This document shows, piece by piece, positions 8,275 through 18,104 of a stretch of 61,220 nt of DNA. The position numbers and the translations under genes were made by a program. Source of the stretch: JANMAT01 sp031359995 (GTDB taxonomy: Bacteria > Actinomycetota > Acidimicrobiia > Acidimicrobiales > Ilumatobacteraceae); contig JANMAT010000172.1 in assembly GCA_031359995.1 (NCBI GenBank), positions 1 through 61,220 of the forward strand. Direction: 5' to 3'. Under the pieces are notes generated by a model. The model did not search any database. It saw only the letters and a program-made list of their open reading frames with translations, and was not told the origin of the DNA. Within the stretch, counting starts at the first letter, position 1. Each line of letters starts with the position of its first letter.

Positions 8275-9188
8275 CCGTCGCGCCCACCGTCTCCGAGCTC
8301 GAACCACCGGCACCAGCGGTGCCGGTCATCACCATCGAAGGACTCTCGAAGAAGTTCGGCTCGCTCTGGGCGGTGAGAGATCTGACGCTCACCATCCCGA
8401 ACGGAGCGGTCTTCGGCCTGATCGGCCCGAACGGGGCCGGCAAGAGCACGACCTTCTCGGTGCTCGCCACGTTGCTCCAGCCGACCGGCGGGCGGGTGCG
8501 CGTGGCCGGCTTCGATCCGGTGACGCAGCCGTTGGACGTACGCCGGCACCTCGGCTACATGCCCGACGTGATGGGTGTGTACGACAACCTCGCCGTCGAC
8601 GAGTACCTCCAGTTCTTCGCCGCGGCGTACCGGGTGCCCCGAAAGCGCTGGCCTCCGCTGGTCGACGATCTGCTCGAACTGGTCGACCTGACCGACAAGA
8701 AGCGCTCGCTCGTCGACTCGTTGTCCCGCGGCATGAAGCAGCGGCTCAGCCTGGCTCGCTCGCTCGTGCACGATCCCGCCGTGCTCGTGCTCGACGAGCC
8801 CGCCAGCGGGCTCGACCCCCGGGCGCGGGTGGAGCTGCGACAGCTTGTCGGCCAGCTGTCGGACATGGGCAAGACGATCGTGATCAGCAGCCACATCCTC
8901 GCCGAGCTCGAGGAGATGTGCAGCCATGTGGCCATCCTCGAGGCCGGCTCGCTCCTGGCCACCGGGCGACCCAAGGAGCTCTTCCGCACGGTCACCAGCG
9001 CTCGTCAGATGCGCGTACGGATCTCGGGTCAGCCGGATCGGCTGCTCACGGTCGCCGACGACGAAGAGCAGCACGCGGTGCTTCGGCGGCTCGTGGTCGA
9101 CGACGGGCTCACGGTGCTCGAGTACGCCGAGGAAGTGGGCTCGTTGGAGTCAGCGTTCATGGAGATCACGAAAGGGATCGTGCAATGA
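8271..9188 (+). CDS. ABC transporter ATP-binding protein
   Basis: 305 residues. Motifs: Walker A 'GPNGAGKST' (52-60), ABC signature 'LSRGMKQ' (151-157), Walker B 'VLVLDEP' (171-177) followed by the D-loop 'SGLDP', and the switch histidine in 'VISSHILAE'. The ~75-residue C-terminal extension is typical of ABC-2-type export ATPases. The ATG at 8271 overlaps the upstream stop (ATGA). Longer versions reaching into the previous gene are frame artefacts. With the permease starting 10 nt downstream it should form an ABC-2 exporter at the inner membrane; cargo unknown. Confidence 0.95.
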   Translation: MTVAPTVSELEPPAPAVPVITIEGLSKKFGSLWAVRDLTLTIPNGAVFGLIGPNGAGKSTTFSVLATLLQPTGGRVRVAGFDPVTQPLDVRRHLGYMPDVMGVYDNLAVDEYLQFFAAAYRVPRKRWPPLVDDLLELVDLTDKKRSLVDSLSRGMKQRLSLARSLVHDPAVLVLDEPASGLDPRARVELRQLVGQLSDMGKTIVISSHILAELEEMCSHVAILEAGSLLATGRPKELFRTVTSARQMRVRISGQPDRLLTVADDEEQHAVLRRLVVDDGLTVLEYAEEVGSLESAFMEITKGIVQ

Positions 9189-9198
9189 CGGTGACGCC

Positions 9199-10134
9199 AT
9201 GAGACTGCGGGTGAACCCGGTGCTCGACCGCGAACTCAAGGAACGGGTGCGCGGTCGTCGAGCCGTGATCGTGCTCACCATCTACCTCGCCCTGCTGTCG
9301 CTGCTCGTCTATGCCATCTACTGGGGCGAGACGCGCAGCCAGACGCAGAACCAGCCGTTCGGCAACCCGGCGGTGCTGTCGTCGGCGCACACCGGGAGGC
9401 TCGTGTTCGACTGGCTCGTCCTCGCCACGCTGCTGCTCACCTGCTTCATCGTCCCCGGGCTCACCGCGGCCGGGGTGGCCGGGGAACGGGACCGCCAGAC
9501 CCTCGTGCCGCTCCAGGTAACACTGCTGCGGCCGTTGTCCATCGTGATCGGCAAGCTGCTCGCCGCGCTGTCGTACCTGCTGCTCCTGCTGTTGGCCACG
9601 ATGCCCCTCATGGCGGTCGCCCTGCTGCTCGGCGGCGTCACCATCGGCATGATCGTGAAGGCGGTGTTCATGATCGCCGTCACCGGGGTGGTGCTCGGCT
9701 CGCTGTCGCTCGCCTGCTCGGCGCTCTTCCGGCGCGTGCAGAGCGCCACCGTCGCGGCCTACGCGCTCACCCTCGGCCTGCTGGTGGGTACGGCGCTGTC
9801 GTACGGCGCCATCCGCACCTTCATCCAGCGCAACAACCCGGGCGAGGAGGTCTCGCTGGCACCGAGTCGCCTCCCCCTCCTGGCCAACCCGGTCATCGGC
9901 GTCGCGGTCGCCGTCGTGCCCCGCGGCGTGTCGGTAGGCGGTTCGCCCTTGGCCAGCCTGTCCCGATCAGCGCGCGGCGACGGCGACAGGTTCGACAACG
10001 CAGGTAACTTGACGGACGTGGGCAACGGGCTGACCACCTTGGCCAAGGTGATCGCCGTGGACGTCGCCTTCGTGGCCGCCGGGCTGCTGCTCGCCTCGTC
10101 ACGGTTGCGGACCCCCCGGATGGTCGATCGGTGA
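9199..10134 (+). CDS. ABC-2 type transporter permease
   Basis: 311 residues with about six hydrophobic helices: 'AVIVLTIYLALLSLLVYAIYW', 'LVLATLLLTCFIVPGLTAAGVAGE', 'LLAALSYLLLLLLATMPLMAVALLLGG', 'AVFMIAVTGVVLGSLSLACSALF', 'AAYALTLGLLVGTALSYG' and a last one near the C-terminus. The 'AGVAGERDRQT' motif after the second helix is typical of ABC-2 permeases, whose genes often pair with single ATPases. A long extracytoplasmic loop precedes the last helix. Start ATG 9199. The last codons overlap the GTG of the following gene (GTGA at 10131). Confidence 0.9.
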   Translation: MRLRVNPVLDRELKERVRGRRAVIVLTIYLALLSLLVYAIYWGETRSQTQNQPFGNPAVLSSAHTGRLVFDWLVLATLLLTCFIVPGLTAAGVAGERDRQTLVPLQVTLLRPLSIVIGKLLAALSYLLLLLLATMPLMAVALLLGGVTIGMIVKAVFMIAVTGVVLGSLSLACSALFRRVQSATVAAYALTLGLLVGTALSYGAIRTFIQRNNPGEEVSLAPSRLPLLANPVIGVAVAVVPRGVSVGGSPLASLSRSARGDGDRFDNAGNLTDVGNGLTTLAKVIAVDVAFVAAGLLLASSRLRTPRMVDR

Positions 10135-11692
10135 ACGCGCTGCTGCAACAGGTCCGCCGCCGCCTTCGGCTCGCGTGGGCCGTGGCGACCTCCCAGTGGC
10201 TGCTGCCCACGCTGGCCTGCGCCGCACTCGTGCTCGTAGGCATCGGCCGCCTGCGGCCGTGGGCGTGGCCCGAGCCGGTCGCCATGGGCACCGTGGTGGC
10301 GCCCCTCGCGCTCGTCGGCGTGATGGCCGTCGCGCTGCGCATCAGCACGTTCACCGCGGCCCGGGCCGCCGATCGCGGCCTGGCTACCCACGACGCGTTC
10401 GCCACCGCCCTGGAGACCCGGCACGGCGGCGCCGACCCGCTGTTCGCCGCCACGATCCAGCGGCGGGCCGAACAGCTCGCCACCGCCCGACGCGGGCGAG
10501 ACGCGGTGCCGCTCGTCGCCGAGCGCCGCCGCCTCGCCGTCGCCCTGGTCGTGCTGGCCGGAACCGTGGTTCTGGCCGTCGTCCCGAACGGCCAGGACGC
10601 CGTGCGCCGCCGCCGTGCCGCCGAGCGCGAGGCGGTGACCGCCGAGGCCGCTGCCGTGCGCACCGCCGCCGACGAACTGGCCCACCACCCAGAGGCGGCA
10701 CGTGCCGCGGCGGCGCTGCGGGCCCTGGCCGACACCCTCGCCCGTGCGCCGTCCATCGAGCGCGGCCTGGAGGCCCTGGACCGGTCGGTGGCCGCCCTCG
10801 ACGCCAGCCTTCCGACGAACGCCCTTGCGCAGAAGACCGCCGCCGCCAATCTGGAGCGCAGCGTCGCCGCCGCGCCGCTGGCGGGTAGCCCCACGGCCGG
10901 CGCGCCCGCCGCCGCACAACTGGCGGTATCGGCCGCCCAGTTGGCCGGCCTGGACGCCGCCGCACGCGAGGCGTTGGCCCAGCGGCTGCAGGCGTTGGCC
11001 GCCGGACAGGCGGCGGGCAGCCCCGAGGTCGCGACCGCCCTCGCATCCGCGTCGGGCGCCCTTCGCTCCAACGATCTCGCCGCGGCCGGCGCGGCGCTCA
11101 GTCGGGCCGCGGCCGCGCAGCAGGCGGCCAGCGCGGCGGTGGCCAGCCAGCAGGCCACCGCCCAGGCCGTGCGCGCGGCGGCCGACGCGAAGGCCGGCCT
11201 CGCCCGCGCCGCCCAGGGCAAGGGCACCGCAACCAGCCCGGGCCAAGGCAAGGGGCAGGGCCAAGGCACGGGACAAGGCCAGGGCGCCGGACAAGGCCAG
11301 GGCGCCGGCGCGCCGTCTGGCCCGGTCGGCGGCGCGCCGTCTGGCCAGGTCGGCGGCACGAACGCGGCCACCGCCAAGGGTGGCCAGGGCGGGGTCGGCA
11401 CGCCCAAGGGGTCCGGTCGCAACCCCTCGGCCGAGCTGAACACCTCGGCCAGCATCTACGCGCCCAGCGGCACGGGGGGCGACCAGCTCACCGTCGGCGG
11501 TGACGGCAGCGACGGCCCCGGCGAGCAGCAGGGCAAAGCCAGCGGACCCAACGTCGCCAGCGGTTCGATGGTGCCTTTGAGCGACGTGCTCGCCACGTAC
11601 CAGGCCCAGGCGACGGCCGCGCTGGAAACGATGAACATCCCGGCATCGCAGCGCGACGTCGTGCGCGCCTACTTCGACGGACTGGGCGATCC

Positions 11693-11696
<4 letters not shown>
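10131..11696 (+). CDS. Membrane protein with Ala-rich coiled region and GQG repeats
   Basis: 521 residues, GTG start overlapping the permease stop. Two N-terminal helices (about 20-40 and 50-70) and a third near 138-155 are followed by a long Ala/Arg/Glu helical region (about 160-365) likely to form coiled coil. Next come a low-complexity Gly/Gln/Lys stretch (about 365-415), a Gly/Ser linker, and a conserved-looking end with 'PLSDVLATYQAQATAALETM' and 'RDVVRAYFDGLG'. The layout resembles DUF4175-type proteins found beside MoxR/DUF58/vWA genes in several phyla; that family name is from memory. It is probably a structural or adaptor component of the operon's envelope complex. Confidence 0.75.
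11271..11354 (+). repeat. Tandem repeats encoding the GQG-rich segment
   Basis: Within the 521-residue protein gene an 18-nt unit (ggacaaggccagggcgcc) is exactly duplicated at 11271-11288 and 11289-11306. It is followed by a 24-nt unit duplicated at 11307-11330 and 11331-11354 with one mismatch. Both keep frame (GQGQGA and GAPSGxVG). The segment is probably length-variable between strains. Confidence 0.8.
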
Positions 11697-12711
<1,015 letters not shown>

Positions 12712-12715
<4 letters not shown>

Positions 12716-13587
12716 CGGAGCGGCACGAACCCCTGCTCGAGCCGAGCCTGCTGGCCCGGTTGGAGCGGCTGCAGATCGGGACGCGCCGGCGCCTCGCCGG
12801 CGGCCTCGGCGGCGAGCACCGCTCACCCCGCCACGGTGAGTCGGTCGACTACGCCGACCACCGCCGTTACCACCAGGGTGACGACTACCGCCGCATCGAC
12901 TACAACCTCTACGCCCGTCTCGACGTGCTGATGATCAAGCTCTTCGAGGCCGAGGACGACCTCACGCTGCGGCTGCTGGTCGACACGTCGGCGTCGATGG
13001 GCGTGGCGGGCAAGCTGCACCAGGCCCGCCGGGTCGCCGCCGCCCTCGGCTTCGTCGGCCTCCTTCGTCGCGATCCGGTCATCGTGCACACCTTCGCCGG
13101 GGAGACACAGCCCCGCCGGTTCGTCGGTCGGTCGGCGACGTGGGACCTCTTCGACCACCTGAGCGGGCTGCGGGCGGCCGGGCCCACCGCGTTCGCCGCC
13201 GCGGCGACCGACCTGCTCGCACGTCCCGGCCCCGCCGGCCTGACCGTCGTGATCTCCGATCTGCTCACGCCCGACTGGGCCGAGAACCTGACGCGGTTGT
13301 CGACGCGCCGCGGTGACGTGGTCGTCGTACACGTCCTGTCTTCGGAAGACCTGCGACCGACGCTGTTCGGTGACCTCGACCTCGTCGACGTCGAGACCGG
13401 TCGCTCACTCGCCGTGAGCCTCACCGCGGACGTGCTCGCCGGCTACGAGCGCGAGGCGCGGCGCTGGGTCGACGAGGTCGCCGCCCGCTGCCACCGTGCT
13501 GGGGTGGTCGTGCTGCCCATCATGGCCGACGACGACCTGGAGCGGGTTCTGCTGGCCCGGTGGCGCGCCTCGGGAGCACTGCGGTGA
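12712..13587 (+). CDS. DUF58 domain protein with vWA-like fold, probable CTG start
   Basis: 291 residues if translation starts at CTG 12712. No ATG, GTG or TTG exists in frame just upstream, and the next in-frame ATG (within 'DVLMIKLFEAED') would remove the conserved 'HEPLLEP', 'LQIGTRRRLAGGLGGEHRSPRHG' and 'DDYRRIDYN' motifs of this family. The CTG sits in CTGA, the same 4-nt overlap used at most junctions of this operon. A vWA-type 'LLVDTSASMGV' (MIDAS DxSxS) and 'AGLTVVISDLLTPD' follow. DUF58 proteins are partners of MoxR ATPases. A TTG near 12757 is a less likely start. Confidence 0.85.
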
Positions 13588-16500
13588 AGTTCGCCAACCC
13601 TGCCGGCCTCTGGTTGCTGCTCTTCGCCGTGCCCGTGCTCGCGCTGCACGTGCTGCGACCGCAGCGGCGGCGCACGATGGTGTCGTCGACGCTGCTGTGG
13701 CAGCGTGCCGAACGGCCGGTGTCGGCCGCCCAGCCCTGGCAGCGACTGCGGCCCAGTTGGCTCCTGCTCGCACAGCTGCTCATCGTCGGGGCGCTCGCCA
13801 TTGCGGTGGCCCGCCCGGTGCGCCTCGGCGGCGCCGCGCTCGCCCGACACACCGTGTTCGTGATCGACACGTCGGGTTCCATGGACGCGGCCGATGGTGC
13901 GCCGACGCGACTCGACGCGGCCAAGGTGCGGGCGACACAACTGCGCGATCAGTTGCCCGGTGGCGGCATCGCCAGCATCGTCACGGCCGGGCTCACACCA
14001 CGGGTGCTGTTGTCGGCCAGCCCCGATCGTGACGCCTTCGTCGGCGCGCTCGACGCCATCGGACCGGCGACGGGTGCACCCGACATGGCTGATGCGCTCA
14101 CGCTGGCCGCGAGCATGGAGACGCCCGACGCGCCGGTCGGCTTCGTGCTGCTCTCCGACGGCGGGCTGACGGAGCCGGAACGCAAGCTGCTGCCGGCGGG
14201 CACCCGCTACGAGCGCGTCGGTGAGACCGCGACGAATCGGGCCATCACCCAGTTGGCCGTCGAGAGCCGCTCGGGGGGGCTCACCGCACACGTGACCGTG
14301 CGATCCACCGGTGGGGCACGCTCGACCGAGAAGCTCCGCATCGACGTCGACGGCCGCACCGCATGGATCGAGTCGCTCACGCTGGAGCCGGCGCAGACGC
14401 TGCAGCGCAGCATCGATGTGCCGGCGGGTGACCGCGTCGAGGCGTTCCTGGAGGGCGAGGACCTGCTCGCGGCCGACAACCACGCCTTCGCACCCGGTGC
14501 GGCGCGCCCGACCACGAAGGTGCTGGTGGCCGGGCCGGCAGACCCCTACCTCGACCGGTTGCTCGCCGTCGTGCCGGGCGTCTCCGTCGACCGCGTGGCC
14601 GCGTCGAAGTCGGCCGACGGCTACGACGTCGCCGTCTTCGATCAGGTGGCCGTTCCTGCGACGCCCGGCGCGCCCTTCATCGCCATCGCGCCGCCCGGCG
14701 GGGCACCGGGGGTGACGGTGTCGGGTGTAGCTGAGCAGCCGCCGTTGACGCTGGTGGCGACCGACGATCCCCTGCTCCAGGGGCTCGACCTGTCTGGTGT
14801 CGGCGTCGCTCGGGCCCAGGCGCTGTCGGCGACCGGCGACCGGGTGCTCCTGGGTTCCGAGACCACGCCGCTCGTGATCACGGGCACGCGCCAGGGGCGC
14901 CAGTTCGCCTACTTCGGGTTCGCGCTGGCCGACAGCAACCTGCCGGTGCAGGTCGCCTACCCGTTGTTCTTCGACCGGCTCCTGTCGCAACTCTCGGGTG
15001 CAGTGGCGGCCGTGCGCGACCTGCGCGTCGGTGACGCGCTGCCGGTCGACGGCGCCATCGTGACCCAGGTGCAGGCACCCGGCGGAACCCGGTACGAGAC
15101 CGCCGCCGGTGCCGCCGCACCCCGGGCGGACCGCCCCGGCTTCTGGACGATCCGAGCCGAGAACCGACCGGATCGCACCGTCGCGGTGAACGCGCCCGAG
15201 CGCGAATCCGCGCTGGCTCCGGTCGCTGCGATCGACACCGGCACGCGACCGACGCGACCGGGTGAGCGCCCCGTCCGGCGCGAGACATCGCTGTTGCGCT
15301 ACGTGGCGATCATGGCGATCGCGCTCCTGGCGACCGAGTTCCTCCTCGGCCGCCGACGGCGCGGGGTGGCCCGGTGGCAGTGGCGGCTCGCCACCGGGCT
15401 CCGCGCCGCGGTCGGGCTCCTGCTCCTGTTGGCGCTGCTGGCACCGTCCGTCGACCGACCGCGCGGCGCCGTCGCCACCATGTTTCTGGTGGACGGCTCC
15501 GACTCCATGGGCGGCAGCGGTCGGGACGCCGCCGTGCGCTGGGTACGCGACGCGCTCGCTGCCAAGCCGCGCTCGGCCCGAGCCGGTGTCGCCGTGTTCG
15601 GGGGCGACGCCCGGCTCGAGCTCACCATGCAGCAGGACCCGGTGTTCAGCTCGCCTTCCGTGAAGGTCGACACCACGCAGACGAACCTGGCCCGGGCCCT
15701 GCGGCTCGCCGCCGCGGTCTTGCCCACCGACGCTCGCCGGCGCATCGTCATCGTTTCCGATGGCCGGGCCACGACGGGCGACACCGACCAGGAGCTGGCC
15801 CGCCTGAAGGCCGCGGGCATCCCGGTCGACGTGCACGTGGTCGAGAGCAACGTCGGCGGCGACGTCTCGGTGAACCGCGTCGATGCTGTCGGTTCCGCCC
15901 GGCCCGGTGAGACCATCACCGTGCGCGCCACCATCACCTCGACCACCGGCGGACCGGCGCGTGTCCAGCTGCAGCGCGACGGCACCACCGTGGACGAACG
16001 CACCATCGACACCGTGGTCGGCGACACGCCGGTCGCGTTCGATGCCATCGCCCTGGCACCGGGTACCGAGCGCTTCCAGGTGACCGTCAGCCAGGCCGCG
16101 GACTCGGTCGCGCAGAACGACTCGGGCTTCGCCGCGGTGCAGGTGCTCGGACCGGCACGCGTGCTCGTGGTGGAGGGCAGCAGCACCGAGGGCACGCCGA
16201 TCGCCGAGGCGCTGCGCGCCGCGTCGATTCCCGTGGACACCGTGGGGGTGCGCGACCTGCCCGGGCTCGACGTGCTGTCGGGCTACGCCAGCACGGTTCT
16301 CGTCGACGTGGACGCCGCCGCGCTCTCGAGTGCGCAGGTGTCGACGCTGCTCGCCGCCAGCCGCGATCTGGGCAAGGGCCTCGTGGCCATCGGGGGCCAG
16401 CGCGCCTACGAACTGGGTGGCTATCGCAACAGCGAGCTCGAGGCGCTGCTGCCCGTCGTCAGCGAGGTGCTCGACCCGAAGCGAAAGCTCGACGTGGCCC

Positions 16501-18104
16501 AGGTGCTCGCCATCGACACGTCAGGTTCCATGGCCGCATGCCACTGTGCCGAAGGCAGCAGCCGCGGCGCGAACGGCATGCCCATCGGCGGCACCATGAC
16601 CGGCGGCGGGATCGACAAGACCGAGATCAGCCGCGCCGCTGCGGCCCGCACCATCCAGGCCCTCGACGCCAACGACGAGCTCGGTCTGTTGGCGTTCAAC
16701 ACCGAGCAGCAGTGGATCCTGCCGTTGGCCAAGCTGCCCACCGAACGTGTGGTGACCGAAGGGCTCGGTCGGCTCCACCCCGAGGGTGGCACCGATCTGC
16801 ACCAGCCCCTGCTGAAGGCGGCCGAAGCGCTGAAGCAGAGCAAGGCCCGGCTCAAGCACGTCATCCTGTTCACCGACGGCTTCTCGAGCACCGAGTCACT
16901 CGACACCTTGGTGCAGCAGGCGACCCAGCTGGCGGACGAGGGCATCACGGTGTCCGTGCTCGCCACGGGTGAAGTCGCGTACCAGGAGCTCGAGAAGGTG
17001 GCCGTCGCCGGGAGGGGTCGTTTCTACGCCGGGCGGGACCTGAACCAGGTGCCGCAGATCATGGCCCAGGAGGCCATCATCGCGGCGCGCGACGTCGTGG
17101 TGGAGGGCACGCTCCTGCCGAGCATCACCTCGAACGCCGCGGTCGTACGCAATCTCGATGCCGCCCCGCCGCTGCTCGGCTACGTCGCCACCACGGCGAA
17201 GCCGACGGCAACCACCCACCTGAAGATCGGACCCGAAGGCGACCCCCTGCTCGCCTCGTGGCAGGTTGGGCTCGGACGGGCTACCGCGTGGACGAGCGAC
17301 GCCGCGACGCGATGGTCGAAGAACTGGGCGAGCTGGGGCGGCTACGTGTCGTTCTGGAGCGCGGTGGTGCGCGACACGTTCCCGGCAGCAGGGTCGGCCG
17401 AAGGCACTGTGCAGGTGTCCGTGGTGGGTGACCGTCTCAAGATCACCGTCGAGCGCAGCGGGACGTGGGGCGACGCCACGGCGAGCGCCCGTGTGACGGG
17501 CCCCGATCTGCAGGGCCGCGAAGTGGCGCTCGCGCGCGCCGGCGACGACACCTTCGTCGGTGAGACCGACGCGGGTGGGGCGGGAGCGTACGCGGTCGGA
17601 GTGGCGGTGGACGGTCCGGGCGGGCACCTGCTCGATGCGTCGGCGCTGGCCACGCAGTCGTACTCGGCCGAGTACCGGGCCGGACCGAGCGATGCCGCGC
17701 AGATGCAGGCGCTCTCGGACCGCACTGGCGGGCGGGGCGCCATCGACCCCGCGGAGGCCTTCGTCGCCGCGGGTCTCGAAGTCGGCCACCGGCGCGTGCC
17801 GTTGTCGGGGTGGTTCCTGCTGGCGGCGGCGATCCTGTGGCCGGCGGCCGTCGCCCTCGGTCTGCTCGCCCTGCACGGCAGCGCACTCAGTAGGGTGACC
17901 ACCGGCGCCCAGGGCATGGTCCGACAGGTGTGGCAGCGACGACCGAAGGTGGCGGGGACGACCGAACGGCGGACACGTCGCGATCGGGCGACGCCCCCGC
18001 GGGACCGGGACCGGCCACCGGAGCCCGTGGCCGAGAAGGCGTCAGCGGCGGAGCCCGACACGGTCCGACGACTCCTCGCCCGTAAGCGGGGCGAGGAGCC
18101 GTGA
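13584..18104 (+). CDS. 1506-residue triple-vWA membrane protein (BatA-like fused to a second vWA protein)
   Basis: GTG 13584 overlaps the DUF58 stop. Residues 1-70 form the BatA-type double-helix N-terminus ('FANPAGLWLLLFAVPVLALHVLRPQRRR' and 'WLLLAQLLIVGALAIAVARPV'). vWA1 has MIDAS D95-T-S-G-S. After a long beta-rich region, helices near 570-590 and 605-625 precede vWA2 with D637-G-S-D-S, an Ig-like segment, a GATase-like stretch ('ARVLVVEGSS', 'VAIGGQRAYELGGY'), and vWA3 with D978-T-S-G-S followed by an unusual 'AACHCAEGSS' insertion. A final helix ('GWFLLAAAILWPAAVALGLLAL') and a basic tail end the protein. In related operons these halves are usually separate genes (from memory). Its last 63 nt overlap the convergent ccmF-like gene. 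Confidence 0.85.
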   Translation: MKFANPAGLWLLLFAVPVLALHVLRPQRRRTMVSSTLLWQRAERPVSAAQPWQRLRPSWLLLAQLLIVGALAIAVARPVRLGGAALARHTVFVIDTSGSMDAADGAPTRLDAAKVRATQLRDQLPGGGIASIVTAGLTPRVLLSASPDRDAFVGALDAIGPATGAPDMADALTLAASMETPDAPVGFVLLSDGGLTEPERKLLPAGTRYERVGETATNRAITQLAVESRSGGLTAHVTVRSTGGARSTEKLRIDVDGRTAWIESLTLEPAQTLQRSIDVPAGDRVEAFLEGEDLLAADNHAFAPGAARPTTKVLVAGPADPYLDRLLAVVPGVSVDRVAASKSADGYDVAVFDQVAVPATPGAPFIAIAPPGGAPGVTVSGVAEQPPLTLVATDDPLLQGLDLSGVGVARAQALSATGDRVLLGSETTPLVITGTRQGRQFAYFGFALADSNLPVQVAYPLFFDRLLSQLSGAVAAVRDLRVGDALPVDGAIVTQVQAPGGTRYETAAGAAAPRADRPGFWTIRAENRPDRTVAVNAPERESALAPVAAIDTGTRPTRPGERPVRRETSLLRYVAIMAIALLATEFLLGRRRRGVARWQWRLATGLRAAVGLLLLLALLAPSVDRPRGAVATMFLVDGSDSMGGSGRDAAVRWVRDALAAKPRSARAGVAVFGGDARLELTMQQDPVFSSPSVKVDTTQTNLARALRLAAAVLPTDARRRIVIVSDGRATTGDTDQELARLKAAGIPVDVHVVESNVGGDVSVNRVDAVGSARPGETITVRATITSTTGGPARVQLQRDGTTVDERTIDTVVGDTPVAFDAIALAPGTERFQVTVSQAADSVAQNDSGFAAVQVLGPARVLVVEGSSTEGTPIAEALRAASIPVDTVGVRDLPGLDVLSGYASTVLVDVDAAALSSAQVSTLLAASRDLGKGLVAIGGQRAYELGGYRNSELEALLPVVSEVLDPKRKLDVAQVLAIDTSGSMAACHCAEGSSRGANGMPIGGTMTGGGIDKTEISRAAAARTIQALDANDELGLLAFNTEQQWILPLAKLPTERVVTEGLGRLHPEGGTDLHQPLLKAAEALKQSKARLKHVILFTDGFSSTESLDTLVQQATQLADEGITVSVLATGEVAYQELEKVAVAGRGRFYAGRDLNQVPQIMAQEAIIAARDVVVEGTLLPSITSNAAVVRNLDAAPPLLGYVATTAKPTATTHLKIGPEGDPLLASWQVGLGRATAWTSDAATRWSKNWASWGGYVSFWSAVVRDTFPAAGSAEGTVQVSVVGDRLKITVERSGTWGDATASARVTGPDLQGREVALARAGDDTFVGETDAGGAGAYAVGVAVDGPGGHLLDASALATQSYSAEYRAGPSDAAQMQALSDRTGGRGAIDPAEAFVAAGLEVGHRRVPLSGWFLLAAAILWPAAVALGLLALHGSALSRVTTGAQGMVRQVWQRRPKVAGTTERRTRRDRATPPRDRDRPPEPVAEKASAAEPDTVRRLLARKRGEEP

